A DNA stretch of 64,000 bases from Nostoc punctiforme NIES-2108 (GCA_003326195.1 LXQE01000149.1:36584-100583), one strand, 5' to 3'; positions 1 to 9,059 are shown, counted from the stretch's first letter. Numbers and translations: made by a program. The notes: generated by a model not told the origin, from the letters alone.

Positions 1-310
1 GAGATATTGGCTAACCCATAGAGGATAGCTCTGTATTATAAGACCTCTAAGCTATATTTAGGTTCCTAGAGTCATTAGTGAATAACTAATGCCAATTCCC
101 AATTCCCAATACTTCGACTTCTCTTCGAGACGCTACGCGTTAGCGGAGCTTTCGCTTTAGCGATACGCTCAGTACAAGTGCCCCATGCTCAATTCTCAAT
201 TCCCAATGCCCAACCTAAAATATAAACAGTCTAAAACTCTCCCATCAAGATACAATTCGATCTGATAAAAACTGTTAAAGTCCATAAACCATTGATTTCC
301 AAACCACCCT
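1..310. repeat. Intergenic repeats upstream of the E2 gene
   Basis: No gene is visible in this stretch. It holds heptameric tandem repeats of the CCCAATT type near 91-110 and 186-215. Between them, near 115-172, is a palindromic dispersed repeat in which GAGACGCTACGCG is followed by AGCGGAGC and AGCGATACGCTC. Both kinds are common between genes in Nostoc-type genomes. The sequence just before position 311 should hold the promoter of the following gene, but I see no convincing -35/-10 pair. Confidence 0.6.
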
Positions 311-1612
311 ATGAGCATTCACGAAGTATTTATGCCGGCGCTGAGTTCCACCATGACGGAAGGCAAAATCGTCTCCTGGGTGAAATCGCCTGGGGACAAA
401 GTGGAAAAAGGCGAAACAGTGGTGGTTGTAGAGTCAGATAAGGCAGATATGGATGTAGAAACCTTTTATGAGGGATTTCTTGCCCATATCATAGTTGAAG
501 CTGGTGAAACTGCCCCAGTAGGATCTGCGATCGCCTTCATCGCTGAAACGGAAGCTGAAATTGAACAGGCGAAATCTCTTGCCAATTCTGGCGGCGCGGC
601 TGCTACTCCTACCTCTTCCCCGGAACCAGTTGCTGCCACAGCCTCAGCCGCAACACCTGCCTTAGCGTCTCAAAACGGGTCTAACCACAAAGAAGGAAGG
701 CTTGTAGCTTCACCCCGTGCCCGCAAGTTAGCCAAAGAACTCAAAGTTGATTTAACTACACTCCAAGGCAGTGGCCCCCACGGACGCATTGTCGCCGAAG
801 ATGTAGAAGCATTGTCTAACAAGGGCAAGCAACCCGCAGCTGCCCCAGTTGCGCCAGCAGCACCCGTACCAACCAGCACTCCAGCTGCACCCCCAGCACC
901 TCGGACACCAGCACCCGCACCCGTGACAGCGGCTGTTCCTGGTCAAACCGTGCCTTTAACTACCTTCCAAAATGCCGTAGTGCGGAACATGGTAGCTACC
1001 ATATCCGTGCCCGTCTTCCGTGTCGGTTATACAATTACCACCGATGGATTAGACAAACTTTATAAACAAATTAAATCCAAAGGCGTGACAATGACAGCGC
1101 TACTGGCGAAAGCTGTAGCAGTGACATTGCAAAAACACCCATTGTTAAATGCTAGCTACTCAGACCAGGGTATTGTTTATCATTCTGATATCAACATTTC
1201 CGTAGCAGTAGCGATGGATGATGGCGGATTGATTACACCTGTGCTGCAAAATGCAGACGCAGTAGATATATATTCTCTATCGCGTACTTGGAAGTCTTTG
1301 GTAGAACGTGCGAGAGCAAAACAACTACAGCCCCAAGAATACAACAGTGGTACTTTTACCCTGTCCAATTTGGGGATGTTTGGCGTGGATAAATTTGATG
1401 CGATTTTACCGCCTGGACAAGGCTCAATTTTAGCGATCGGGGCATCCCGCCCGCAAGTGGTAGCAACACCCGACGGTTTATTTGGCGTGCGTCAACAAAT
1501 GCAAGTCAATATTACTTCTGACCACCGGATTATTTACGGTGCCCATGCTGCGGCGTTCTTGCAAGATTTAGCAAAATTGATTGAGACAAATCCTCAATCT
1601 TTGACACTGTAG
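311..1612 (+). CDS. pdhC: Dihydrolipoamide acetyltransferase, E2 of pyruvate dehydrogenase
   Basis: 433 residues. The N-terminal lipoyl domain (about 1-80) contains the lipoylated lysine in the motif ESDKADMDV. It is followed by an Ala/Pro-rich flexible linker, a peripheral-subunit-binding domain (about 130-165, SPRARKLAKEL and GRIVAEDVE), a second Ala/Pro linker, and the C-terminal catalytic domain ending in the active-site motif TSDHRIIYGA. E2 transfers acetyl groups from the E1-bound intermediate to CoA and forms the core of the complex. The sequence is the short cyanobacterial/plastid type with one lipoyl domain. No E1 or E3 gene is adjacent, which is usual in cyanobacteria, where these genes are scattered. 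The ATG at 311 gives a complete lipoyl domain. Confidence 0.95.
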   Translation: MSIHEVFMPALSSTMTEGKIVSWVKSPGDKVEKGETVVVVESDKADMDVETFYEGFLAHIIVEAGETAPVGSAIAFIAETEAEIEQAKSLANSGGAAATPTSSPEPVAATASAATPALASQNGSNHKEGRLVASPRARKLAKELKVDLTTLQGSGPHGRIVAEDVEALSNKGKQPAAAPVAPAAPVPTSTPAAPPAPRTPAPAPVTAAVPGQTVPLTTFQNAVVRNMVATISVPVFRVGYTITTDGLDKLYKQIKSKGVTMTALLAKAVAVTLQKHPLLNASYSDQGIVYHSDINISVAVAMDDGGLITPVLQNADAVDIYSLSRTWKSLVERARAKQLQPQEYNSGTFTLSNLGMFGVDKFDAILPPGQGSILAIGASRPQVVATPDGLFGVRQQMQVNITSDHRIIYGAHAAAFLQDLAKLIETNPQSLTL

Positions 1613-1756
1613 TTTTGAAAAAACACCAAATTTAAATGTTAGCGCTATCAGCGAACATTACTTTTTCGTAGAGTAGCGCTAACAACAAATAATACTTAAA
1701 CTTAAATTTTTGATGGACAAACTATGTAGCGATATCACGTCTCTACATGAGTTTAT

Positions 1757-2665
1757 GTGCAAACTGATATCAAAGTGACATACGACAACACCCTGAAATA
1801 TCTGGTTGAGCAGTATCCAGAAGATTTTATCCGCTACTTACTTGCATCTGAGGCAACGGATATCCAGATTCTCAAAACAGAATTAAATCAAGAACCAATC
1901 CGTGCCGATTCTATAACCTTTTTGCAAACTGCTAATCAAATACTGCATTTAGAGTTTCAAACCTTACCAGCATCGACTCCACCCTTACCACTGCGGATGT
2001 TGGACTATTGGGTGCGGCTATATCGACAATACAATTGTGATATCGAGCAGGTAGTGATTTTTCTTAAACCGACAACTTCAGAAGCTGTCTTTGTAGATCA
2101 ATTTACTGCCCGCAATACTACTCACCATTACCGCATCATCCGAATTTGGGAACAAGATCCAGAATCTTTATTGTTATCTCCTGGTTTATTACCTCTGGCA
2201 ACTTTGGCGCGAACAGATTCTCCTCAAAACTTACTTCAACAGGTAGCAGTTCAAGTGAGTATGATTGAAGAAGAAGCCACCAAGCAAAGTATCTCGGTAT
2301 GTACCCAACTTCTCGCAGGGTTGGTATTCGAGCCAGAACTAATTCGTCAGTTTTTGAGGAGAGAAGATATGAGAGAATCTAGCATTTATCAAGAAATTCT
2401 TGAAGAAGGACTCCAAGAAGGTAGACAACGAGGCATTGAACAAGGCATTGAACAAGGTATTGAACAAGGTATTGAACAAGGAAGACAATCAGAACTAAGG
2501 TTAGTGATACGTCTATTAACTCGTCGGCTTGGCTCAATTAATTCTCAGTTACAATCTCGGTTGCAAGAGTTGTCCTTGGCTCAGTTAGAAAACTTGGGTG
2601 AAGTATTACTAGATTTCGCCACTGAGGCTGATTTGATGAATTGGCTTAATACAATAGAAAGTTAG
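1757..2665 (+). CDS. Rpn-family (PD-(D/E)XK-like) protein with DUF4351 C-terminus
   Basis: 302 residues from a GTG start. The N-terminus (YDNTLKYLVEQYPEDF, then LEFQT) matches the nuclease-like family called recombination-promoting nuclease or putative transposase, which is very abundant in Nostocales. The C-terminal 50 residues (RLLTRRLGSI, then LENLGEVLLDF) are a DUF4351 domain. Between them a short tandem repeat encodes four copies of GIEQ, a slippage-prone segment near 2430-2475. The family has a PD-(D/E)XK nuclease fold, and its physiological substrate in cyanobacteria is not established. It stands alone, convergent with the methyltransferase gene downstream. Confidence 0.85.
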   Translation: MQTDIKVTYDNTLKYLVEQYPEDFIRYLLASEATDIQILKTELNQEPIRADSITFLQTANQILHLEFQTLPASTPPLPLRMLDYWVRLYRQYNCDIEQVVIFLKPTTSEAVFVDQFTARNTTHHYRIIRIWEQDPESLLLSPGLLPLATLARTDSPQNLLQQVAVQVSMIEEEATKQSISVCTQLLAGLVFEPELIRQFLRREDMRESSIYQEILEEGLQEGRQRGIEQGIEQGIEQGIEQGRQSELRLVIRLLTRRLGSINSQLQSRLQELSLAQLENLGEVLLDFATEADLMNWLNTIES

Positions 2666-2673
2666 AGTTTGCT

Positions 2674-3510
2674 TTAAACCTTTCGACCACTTACAAAAAA
2701 AGTCAGATTTTCGTACCAAGCTCCTTGCTCGGTAGTTTCTACTTCAATTTTTTGACGAAATTCTGCTTTTAATTCTGCCATTTGCTCTGATGAAAGTTCT
2801 AACAAGGGATTTTCTCTAGGATGAAACCATCCACCATTCCATTCTTTAGCTTGCTCTAGATTGCGGTAGAAACCTAGTTGTTGGGTCTTCACTTCAATAT
2901 TTTGAAACCTAGCTTCTGCAAGCAGATGATGACATTTTTCGGGTGTGCCTGTTGGCTCATTGATACTTGTCAGCGAAATGCCATGTTTGTTACATATTTC
3001 GATTATAAGTGGCGCTCCACAAGATTCCTCAGAGCAACAAGAAAAACCTATGACTCCCTCTGGTTTGAGAAAACGATACCATTTACGTAGAGCAGCAGGA
3101 ATATCTTTAAAATAGACTATTGCTGTAGAGCAAAGAATTACATCGAAACTCTCATCATTGAAGTCGATATACTCAGCGCCGGCTTCAATAAGTTCGATAT
3201 TTTGTAAGCCTAATTCTTCAATTTTCTGTTGTGCTTGAGTTAGCATCCCTGAAGAAAAATCTACTCCAGTGACTTTTCCTTCGGAACCAATAATTTGTGA
3301 AACAGCAATGGCAATGATACCTGTGCCAGTTGCCATATCCAATACTTTTTGTCCCTTTTTTAGTTGAACTAAATCTAGTAGAGGCAGAGCGCGATGAATT
3401 GTGTAATCTTTGTCATAGCTAGTTCTGCTATCGAAGAAATCAATAACTTTTTTCTTATACTGTTGTTCGTATTGACTATTTTGCATAATATTCTCGATTT
3501 CACTGTTCAA
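2674..3510 (-). CDS. Class I SAM-dependent methyltransferase
   Basis: 278 residues with a Rossmann methyltransferase core. Motif I is VLDMATGTGIIAIAV (about 57-71), followed by VTGVDFSSGML (motif post I), a motif II-like segment FDVILCSTAIVYF, and LKPEGVIGFSC. The layout is that of the UbiE/Methyltransf_11 group acting on small molecules. The substrate cannot be read from sequence. The gene ends 9 bp from the end of the Rpn-family gene (tail to tail). It lies downstream of the AraC-type regulator on the same strand with an 82-bp gap, so the regulator may control it. Confidence 0.85.
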   Translation of the reverse strand: MNSEIENIMQNSQYEQQYKKKVIDFFDSRTSYDKDYTIHRALPLLDLVQLKKGQKVLDMATGTGIIAIAVSQIIGSEGKVTGVDFSSGMLTQAQQKIEELGLQNIELIEAGAEYIDFNDESFDVILCSTAIVYFKDIPAALRKWYRFLKPEGVIGFSCCSEESCGAPLIIEICNKHGISLTSINEPTGTPEKCHHLLAEARFQNIEVKTQQLGFYRNLEQAKEWNGGWFHPRENPLLELSSEQMAELKAEFRQKIEVETTEQGAWYENLTFFVSGRKV

Positions 3511-3592
3511 TTATGAGCATAAATTGTGAGTGAAACTTCTGTCTTCTGAAAACTTGCTTTCAAAATGTTTAAATCTTGCAAAATCCCAAAAT

Positions 3593-4537
3593 TTATATCA
3601 TCTCTCTATATGCTTTGGGTGTGATTCCTATATGCTTCCGAAAAAGGGTAGTAAAGTTGCTTTGGCTAGAACAGCCAACTTGAAGTGCAATTTCGATAAT
3701 AGGTAATTGAGTATAAGCAAGTAAAAATTTAGCTCGCTCAATCCGGCATTGAATAACGTATTGATGTGGAGAAATACCCATTAAACGTTTAAACCAACGA
3801 CAGAATGAATAGGAGTTCATATTCACTAGATTAGCCAGTTCTGCCAGCGTTAATTCTAGTGCTAAATTGTCATAAATATAATCAATTACCCGCCGTAATT
3901 GACGCTCAGAAAGATTGACCTCAAACTCTGCAATTAGTTGCCGTGTTCCAGAATAAGTTTTGAGGAGATGGGCTGCTAGAGCAATCGCAACTGATTCACC
4001 ATATAGTTTACCAGATGGACATCCGGCTTCAAGCTCTGCTTTGAGTGCCATTCCCAAATGAAGAATTTGCCGATCGCAGACTCCGCGCTGTGGGATAATT
4101 TCGATAGTGCGATAGCTCCCAACAATCAGCTCATCTGCTACTCTCTTAAATAGACTGGAATCAAAAGAGACTAGGAGAAATTTTATTTCCTCATGCCAAC
4201 GGGCTTGAGTCGGAATTCCCTTTGGAGTGACATTAACCAAACCTCTCCTCATCTGCGTACTGTGCAACCTTCCACCAGCTAGTCGCCAGTCTATTTGACA
4301 TGAATTACCAAGCCAAATATTAATGCTGTGCTGCTGTAAGCAAAGTTGTGGACATTCAAAGGCGGGTAAATGGTGGTGTTCAAGCACAATCCCATTCCAA
4401 TGATTAGTGCTGGATAAAATAGGAGGTTTGCTACTCATCGGCACAAGATTTCCGCTTGCCATGTGAATGGCTGAGAGTTGTTCAGATTTCATGTTGCCTG
4501 ATAACTGGTAAGCTACTAAAAAAAATAGTAGCATCAC
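3593..4537 (-). CDS. AraC/XylS-family transcriptional regulator
   Basis: 314 residues. The C-terminal 100 residues form the double helix-turn-helix of AraC proteins: a first helix set around LTLAELANLVNMNSYSFCRWFKRLMGIS and a signature ending IEIALQVGCSSQSNFTTLFRKHIGITPKAYR (each quoted in part here, with gaps). The N-terminal half is the variable effector-sensing part. An in-frame ATG at residue 16 (MKSEQLSAIH) is a possible alternative start. It is the first gene of a minus-strand pair with the methyltransferase, which suggests local regulation of that gene. The inducer is unknown. Confidence 0.85.
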   Translation of the reverse strand: MMLLFFLVAYQLSGNMKSEQLSAIHMASGNLVPMSSKPPILSSTNHWNGIVLEHHHLPAFECPQLCLQQHSINIWLGNSCQIDWRLAGGRLHSTQMRRGLVNVTPKGIPTQARWHEEIKFLLVSFDSSLFKRVADELIVGSYRTIEIIPQRGVCDRQILHLGMALKAELEAGCPSGKLYGESVAIALAAHLLKTYSGTRQLIAEFEVNLSERQLRRVIDYIYDNLALELTLAELANLVNMNSYSFCRWFKRLMGISPHQYVIQCRIERAKFLLAYTQLPIIEIALQVGCSSQSNFTTLFRKHIGITPKAYREMI

Positions 4538-4586
4538 ATTGAGCTACTTTTGATTATCGTCTTTAATACCTGAATTTTTACTATAT

Positions 4587-4620
4587 TTAAAAAATAAAAA
4601 AGTGGGCATTGCCCACTCTA
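4587..4620 (-). terminator. Intrinsic terminator of rtcB
   Basis: Read on the minus strand, the 7-8 bp stem AGTGGGCA/TGCCCACT (4601-4617) is followed at once by a T-rich run (TTTTTTATTTTTT). It lies 8 bp beyond the rtcB stop codon, which is the expected place and orientation for a Rho-independent terminator. Confidence 0.85.
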
Positions 4621-4627
4621 TATAAAT

Positions 4628-5809
4628 TTAGCCTTTCACACACAAAACTTGCTTAAGTGTTGCTACAACTTCAACTAAATCCGCTTGATTTTCCATAACT
4701 TGCTCTATCGGCTTGTAAGCACCAGGAATTTCATCTAACACACCCTCATCTTTGCGGCATTCTACACCATTTGTTTGCTCTATCAAATCATCAAGTGTGT
4801 AGACATTTTTGGCCTTATTTCTAGACATCAAACGCCCTGCACCGTGAGAGCAAGAACAGAAGCTGTGAGCATTACCTTTACCCTTAACAATGAAAGACTT
4901 TGCCCCCATCGAACCAGGAATAATCCCATAATCTTCAGTTTGGGCGCGGACTGCACCCTTACGAGTAACGTATACATCCTCATCAAAATGCACTTCTTTT
5001 TCGGCGTAATTGTGATGACAATTAACCTGTAATAAAGGTTTAGTTGCCTTTCCACCGACTAAATGCTTCTCAACTATGTGCTTAAAACGCGCCATCATCA
5101 CATCGCGGTTGACACGCGCATAGTTTTGTGACCATTGCAAATCGTGCCAATATGCCTGGAATTCTGGCGTACCAGCGACAAAGTGAGCTAAATCGGGGTC
5201 AGGTAATTTATTACCTGCCATTTTTGCTAATTCTCTAGCTGTGTGAATATGACACTGGGCGAGTTTATTGCCAATGTTACGCGAACCAGAATGCAGCATC
5301 AGCCAAACTTGATTTTCTGTATCGAGGCACACTTCAATAAAGTGATTTCCTCCACCAAGAGAACCCATCTGTTTCATCGCTTTACTTTGTAGGTCTTGCA
5401 CGCCGCGATGTAAGTCTTTAAAATTATCCCAGTGTTGCCAATTGCTGATGGATTTTTCAACGTCTTTATTTTCGTTGAATCCAGTCGGAATTGCTGCTTC
5501 AATATCCAAGCGGATTTTCTTGAGTTTACCTTCTAGTTGTTCGGCGGTAAATGCTGTTTTGATAGCGCTCATACCGCAACCAATATCCACACCGACAGCA
5601 GCTGGGATAATTGCTTCTTTGGTTGCAATTACGGAACCCACTAAAGCACCTTTTCCTAAGTGAACATCTGGCATTAATGCCACGTGCTTAAATACAAATG
5701 GTAATGATGCCACATTCTTGGCCATTTTGGTTTCTTCTGGCCCCAAAGAATGATTTGCCCAAGATAAGACGGGTGCTGGTGTGGTAATTTCTAACTTTTC
5801 GTAGGGCAT
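4628..5809 (-). CDS. rtcB: RNA-splicing ligase RtcB
   Basis: 393 residues. RtcB joins 2',3'-cyclic phosphate or 3'-phosphate RNA ends to 5'-OH ends using GTP and Mn2+. Metal and catalytic motifs are all present: DVHLGKG (48-54), VDIGCGMSA with the metal-binding Cys78, GGGNHFIE (152-159), MLHSGSRNIG (171-180), CHH (264-266), and CSHGAGRLMSR (320-330), where His322 should carry the GMP adduct. Length is close to E. coli RtcB (408). It is monocistronic with its own terminator. In many bacteria rtcB is linked to a Ro60-type gene and Y-like RNAs; here such a locus lies on the same strand at 40.9-47.2 kb. Confidence 0.95.
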   Translation of the reverse strand: MPYEKLEITTPAPVLSWANHSLGPEETKMAKNVASLPFVFKHVALMPDVHLGKGALVGSVIATKEAIIPAAVGVDIGCGMSAIKTAFTAEQLEGKLKKIRLDIEAAIPTGFNENKDVEKSISNWQHWDNFKDLHRGVQDLQSKAMKQMGSLGGGNHFIEVCLDTENQVWLMLHSGSRNIGNKLAQCHIHTARELAKMAGNKLPDPDLAHFVAGTPEFQAYWHDLQWSQNYARVNRDVMMARFKHIVEKHLVGGKATKPLLQVNCHHNYAEKEVHFDEDVYVTRKGAVRAQTEDYGIIPGSMGAKSFIVKGKGNAHSFCSCSHGAGRLMSRNKAKNVYTLDDLIEQTNGVECRKDEGVLDEIPGAYKPIEQVMENQADLVEVVATLKQVLCVKG

Positions 5810-6182
5810 AATTTTTTCTATTTTGGATTTTAAATTTTAGATTTTGGTGAGGTAGTGCGGTCTTGGGGGTTTCCCCCATAAGCAACTACCGAACCCGGAG
5901 GGATTTGGTATAGGGCAGTGACACTTATCGGTATGACATATAACCCATTACCTAGTTAGTTGTAGCAATTTATATGTTGTACTGTCTTTCATTTGACTCC
6001 CTGAATTTTCGTGAAGCTGAAGAACTACTTTTAGGAATTACATTTATGTATTACAAATGTAACGAGATTGATTACAAACGTCAATCTATCACCACAGGGA
6101 GAAAGCAAATGTTTTCCCAATGTATTAAAATTTGTAAAGAAAATCACTGTGTTTAAATAGCTCCTTAAACTTCCGACACAAT
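5810..6182. other. Intergenic region between rtcB and the methyltransferase gene
   Basis: The 373 bp hold the divergent promoters of rtcB (minus) and the methyltransferase gene (plus). A C/G-run hairpin (GGGGGTTTCCCCC) lies near 5865-5878. A 60-codon open frame at 5974-6156 has no recognisable similarity or ribosome-binding site, so I do not call it a gene. Confidence 0.5.
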
Positions 6183-7070
6183 ATGGCAGTGCGTCAAGAT
6201 ACAATCTGGGAACGTTTTTTATCCCCTGTAGTGCGTCTTTTGATTGATGAAGATGGGTTACGGCGTTACGCTGATAGTATTAATTGGGAAAAAGAGAGCG
6301 ATCGCTATCGGCGAGATGATGTCATAATTCCGTCGTACTACAGTAATCAAAACTTTCACGGTATTGCTGGAGGATATCTCAATTCCGATGCAGCAGTTAC
6401 TTACGATCCGGTTACTCAATACGTTCTACCGCCTAATGAAGGTATTGTCCGTCAAGCTTTAGTTGATGCTGTCCAGGTGAAACCACGACGCATACTCGAT
6501 TTAGGCTGCGGTACTGGTTCCACTACTTTAATGTTAAAACAGGCTTTCCCCGAAGCGGAAGTTATTGGTTTGGATTTATCACCCTATATGCTGGTAAGGG
6601 CGGAAGATAAAGCTAGAAATGCTGGCATGGAGATAGTCTGGCGACACGGAGATGCTGAAAAAACTGGTTTGAGGGATGCAACATTTGACTTAGTAACAGC
6701 TTCTTTGCTATTCCACGAAACACCAGATGCGGTGTCTCTAGCAATTCTGCGGGAAAGCTTCCGGTTGCTGGTAACTGGAGGACAAGTACTAATTCTTGAT
6801 GGGAATCAGAAGACTCTGCGTCAGTTAGAATGGCTCAATGATGTTTTTGAGGAGCCATATATTCGTGAGTATGCTGCTAGTAGTACAGAAGCGAATATGG
6901 GTGCAGCCGGATTTGAAGCGGTGCGATCGCAGGATGTATGGTGGATAAATCAGTTAACTAGCGGCATAAAACCAATAGCAACCGAAAATGTCCGTCAGTA
7001 TACTCCCACATCAGTAGATAATAATGATTTGGAGGGACTTGGTTCTCCAGCGTTTGGCATAATGGCATGA
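6183..7070 (+). CDS. SAM-dependent methyltransferase
   Basis: 295 residues. The SAM-binding motif is RILDLGCGTGSTTLML at about residues 100-115, followed by VIGLDLSPYML and the motif II region FDLVTASLLFHE. The roughly 95-residue N-terminal extension is common in cyanobacterial methyltransferases of this type. The stop codon overlaps the start of the HAD phosphatase gene (ATGA, 4 bp), so the two are translationally coupled and probably act in one pathway. The methyl acceptor is not predictable. Confidence 0.85.
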   Translation: MAVRQDTIWERFLSPVVRLLIDEDGLRRYADSINWEKESDRYRRDDVIIPSYYSNQNFHGIAGGYLNSDAAVTYDPVTQYVLPPNEGIVRQALVDAVQVKPRRILDLGCGTGSTTLMLKQAFPEAEVIGLDLSPYMLVRAEDKARNAGMEIVWRHGDAEKTGLRDATFDLVTASLLFHETPDAVSLAILRESFRLLVTGGQVLILDGNQKTLRQLEWLNDVFEEPYIREYAASSTEANMGAAGFEAVRSQDVWWINQLTSGIKPIATENVRQYTPTSVDNNDLEGLGSPAFGIMA

Positions 7071-7795
7071 GTTTAAAGGCAGTTCTCTTTGATTTTAATG
7101 GTGTCATCATTAACGATGAGCCAATCCACCTGCAACTGATCGATGAGATTCTCGTTGAAGAAAATCTCCAACCCCAAAAGGTGAGCGAGCGTCAAGCTTC
7201 TTTAGGACGCAGTGATCGCGCTTGTTTTCAGCAACTACTTGCTAATCGTGGTAGAGTAGCCAATGAAAACTATTTAACTCAGTTGCTGTACCGCAAAGCC
7301 CAAGCTTATACGGTGGAACTAGAAAAAATAAAGAAACTGCCTTTATATCCAGGTGTAGAAGACTTAATATTTCAGGTGCGATCGCGGAATCTGAAACTAG
7401 GATTAGTTAGTGGCGCGATTCGCAAAGAAATAGAATTGGTACTGAATCGCGCTAAACTAACTGAATATTTTAAAATTATCGTCGCGGGTGATGACATCAC
7501 CACCAGTAAACCAGAACCCGATGGTTATTTACTGGCAGTAAAACGCTTGAATAAAGAATATCCCGACTTGAATCTTCAACCACACGAGTGTCTGGCAATT
7601 GAAGATACTCCAGCAGGTATCGAAGCCGCGAAGCGATCGCAGATGCAAGTAGTTGGTGTAGCGAATACTTACCCATTCCACATGCTCCAGCGCTGCTGTA
7701 ACTGGACTGTTGATTATCTCAGTGATTTGGAACTCGAACGGGTGCAAAAAGTTTATTCCCAAAAACAGCTTCAACCATCGGTAACTGAATGTTAG
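7067..7795 (+). CDS. HAD-superfamily phosphatase, beta-phosphoglucomutase-like
   Basis: 242 residues. HAD motif I is DFNGVIIND (residues 9-17, nucleophile Asp9). Motif II is around LGLVSGAIR, and the lysine and acidic motifs III/IV are in TSKPEPDGYL and AIEDTPAGIEAA. The alpha-helical cap lies between motifs I and II. One difference from the commonest version is Asn in the second acidic position (DFNG instead of DxD). That makes the general acid/base residue unusual, though a DxN variant is known in this branch. Co-translated with the upstream methyltransferase. Confidence 0.85.
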   Translation: MSLKAVLFDFNGVIINDEPIHLQLIDEILVEENLQPQKVSERQASLGRSDRACFQQLLANRGRVANENYLTQLLYRKAQAYTVELEKIKKLPLYPGVEDLIFQVRSRNLKLGLVSGAIRKEIELVLNRAKLTEYFKIIVAGDDITTSKPEPDGYLLAVKRLNKEYPDLNLQPHECLAIEDTPAGIEAAKRSQMQVVGVANTYPFHMLQRCCNWTVDYLSDLELERVQKVYSQKQLQPSVTEC

Positions 7796-7861
7796 AATAG
7801 TCTATGGTGATAATGTCTTGAGTTAATGAGTAATATTACTCTTGACTTAACAATAGATTAA

Positions 7862-7934
7862 GGGGAATTAGCTCAGTTGGTAGAGTGCTGCGATCGCACC
7901 GCAGAGGCCATCGGTTCGAATCCGTTATTCTCCA
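7862..7934 (+). tRNA. tRNA-Ala (anticodon CGC)
   Basis: A 73-nt cloverleaf without encoded CCA. The acceptor stem GGGGAAT/ATTCTCC contains the G3-U70 wobble pair that is the alanine identity element. The D arm is GCTC/GAGT. The anticodon stem CTGCG/CGCAG encloses loop ATCGCAC with U33 and anticodon CGC (7895-7897). The T arm has one U-U mismatch. A HIP1 octamer GCGATCGC (7890-7897) overlaps the anticodon stem and anticodon. Confidence 0.93.
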
Positions 7935-7937
7935 TCT

Positions 7938-7993
7938 CAGTTTTAAAGAATTATTGTCCAGAGTTGAAACCAGTTTTAAAGAATTATTGTCCA
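7938..7993. repeat. 23-bp direct repeat just downstream of tRNA-Ala
   Basis: Two identical 23-bp copies (7938-7960 and 7971-7993, starting CAGTTTTAAAGAATT and ending TTGTCCA) are separated by 10 bp and begin 4 bp after the tRNA 3' end. They could be a duplicated attachment-type or trailer sequence. No integrase is nearby. Confidence 0.8.
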
Positions 7994-8655
7994 AAATCAG
8001 CCTGTAAAACTCGGCTAAATATATGTTTTCTAATTTAATTTATTACAGCAAGCCCAAGGCTCTTAAATTGCAAGAATAGCTTTAAAGCACTTTATTTGCA
8101 GTCTAGTTACAAAAATATATAACCTCTTCTTTTACTGTTTTCACCCAAGCAGAGGCTCGATTACTATAAAATAGCTGCATTTTATGTGCGATCGCAGCGC
8201 TCCTTTCAAGCCACCCTAATAAAGAATTATATAGCCAAAGTGGCATCTTCAATGATAAAAACTTTCTGGCTACCACCGAAAGCTCGACTTTATCCATTTT
8301 TGAGCAACGCTCAAGCTGACGCTGAAAGCTTTGTGAGACGTTCAACCCACCACCTAACGGCAGGGCTTTAGAAACCCCACCCGTGAAAGCTCTTGCGAAC
8401 AACGGCTTTTGAAGGCAAATTTGGTAAGCCTTCTTTAATTCCTATTTTCTACAGCCAATGAATAAAATTTTATTCATGACTAAAACAGTAAGAGTAAGGA
8501 CGGACTGAATCTTTTGTCAGAGATGTACGTAATCCTGTGATTTCTTTTTTAGTTATTTTTCCACTTTCTTTATTGGCTTCAAATTCTGGTTGCTCACTTA
8601 CACTCCTCAGGAATTGAACAATCAGAGTAGTATTTTTTTTTGGTCATTTCTTCCC
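7994..8655. other. Gene-free region downstream of tRNA-Ala
   Basis: About 660 bp with no convincing gene. A minus-strand open frame of 99 codons (8103-8402) contains stretches such as KALPLGGGLNVSQSF that look like translated dispersed repeat rather than protein. I see no ribosome-binding site or known domain. Confidence 0.5.
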
Positions 8656-8665
8656 ATACTTTACG

Positions 8666-8799
8666 CTGACTTTTCACGGTATCTGGAAAACCTCTCTCCT
8701 AAGAGGAGAGAGACTTTGAATTTTCCCCCTTCCCGCGACGAGTTGGGGGTTAGGGGGTTAGGTTTTTGGTGGACTTTTCCACATAACGTGAAAAGTCAG
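8666..8799. mobile_element. MITE with 13-bp inverted ends and 10-bp target duplication
   Basis: A 134-bp element bounded by perfect inverted repeats CTGACTTTTCACG (8666-8678) and its complement (8787-8799). With two mismatches the similarity extends to 25 bp. It is flanked on both sides by the identical 10-mer ATACTTTACG (8656-8665 and 8800-8809), a target-site duplication. The inside has no coding capacity. It holds a 9-bp perfect hairpin (CTCTCTCCT/AGGAGAGAG) and G/C-run pairs. It was probably mobilised in trans by a transposase producing 9-11 bp duplications. Confidence 0.88.
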
Positions 8800-8975
8800 A
8801 TACTTTACGAAGTACATCTTCGCTAGTATAAAGATCGCATCGTATAGTTCTTAAAATTTGACTGTTGGAATCCTTCTTAGTATTGCGGTTCATGGTGACA
8901 ATATCTCCACCAAATCAAGAATTTTTTGTTTGTGTATATAGAGAGCCTACCTGCTACTCAAGGTGTAATAAACAC

Positions 8976-9005
8976 TAGTGGCGCACAGCTAGCTGTGCGC
9001 CACTA
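8976..9005. repeat. 30-bp perfect palindrome
   Basis: TAGTGGCGCACAGCT followed directly by its exact complement, with no loop. It lies between the MITE and rpmB, beyond the 3' end of rpmB. It may serve as a terminator or be a dispersed palindromic repeat. No T run follows on either side. Confidence 0.8.
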
Positions 9006-9059
9006 CGAATCACCTATATTCCAACCTACAAAAGTTTCGGGTTATGAAATCCAGATTAC

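Noticed and set aside
8103..8402. A 99-codon minus-strand gene near tRNA-Ala
   Set aside because: No ribosome-binding site or domain; part of the translation resembles repeat DNA.
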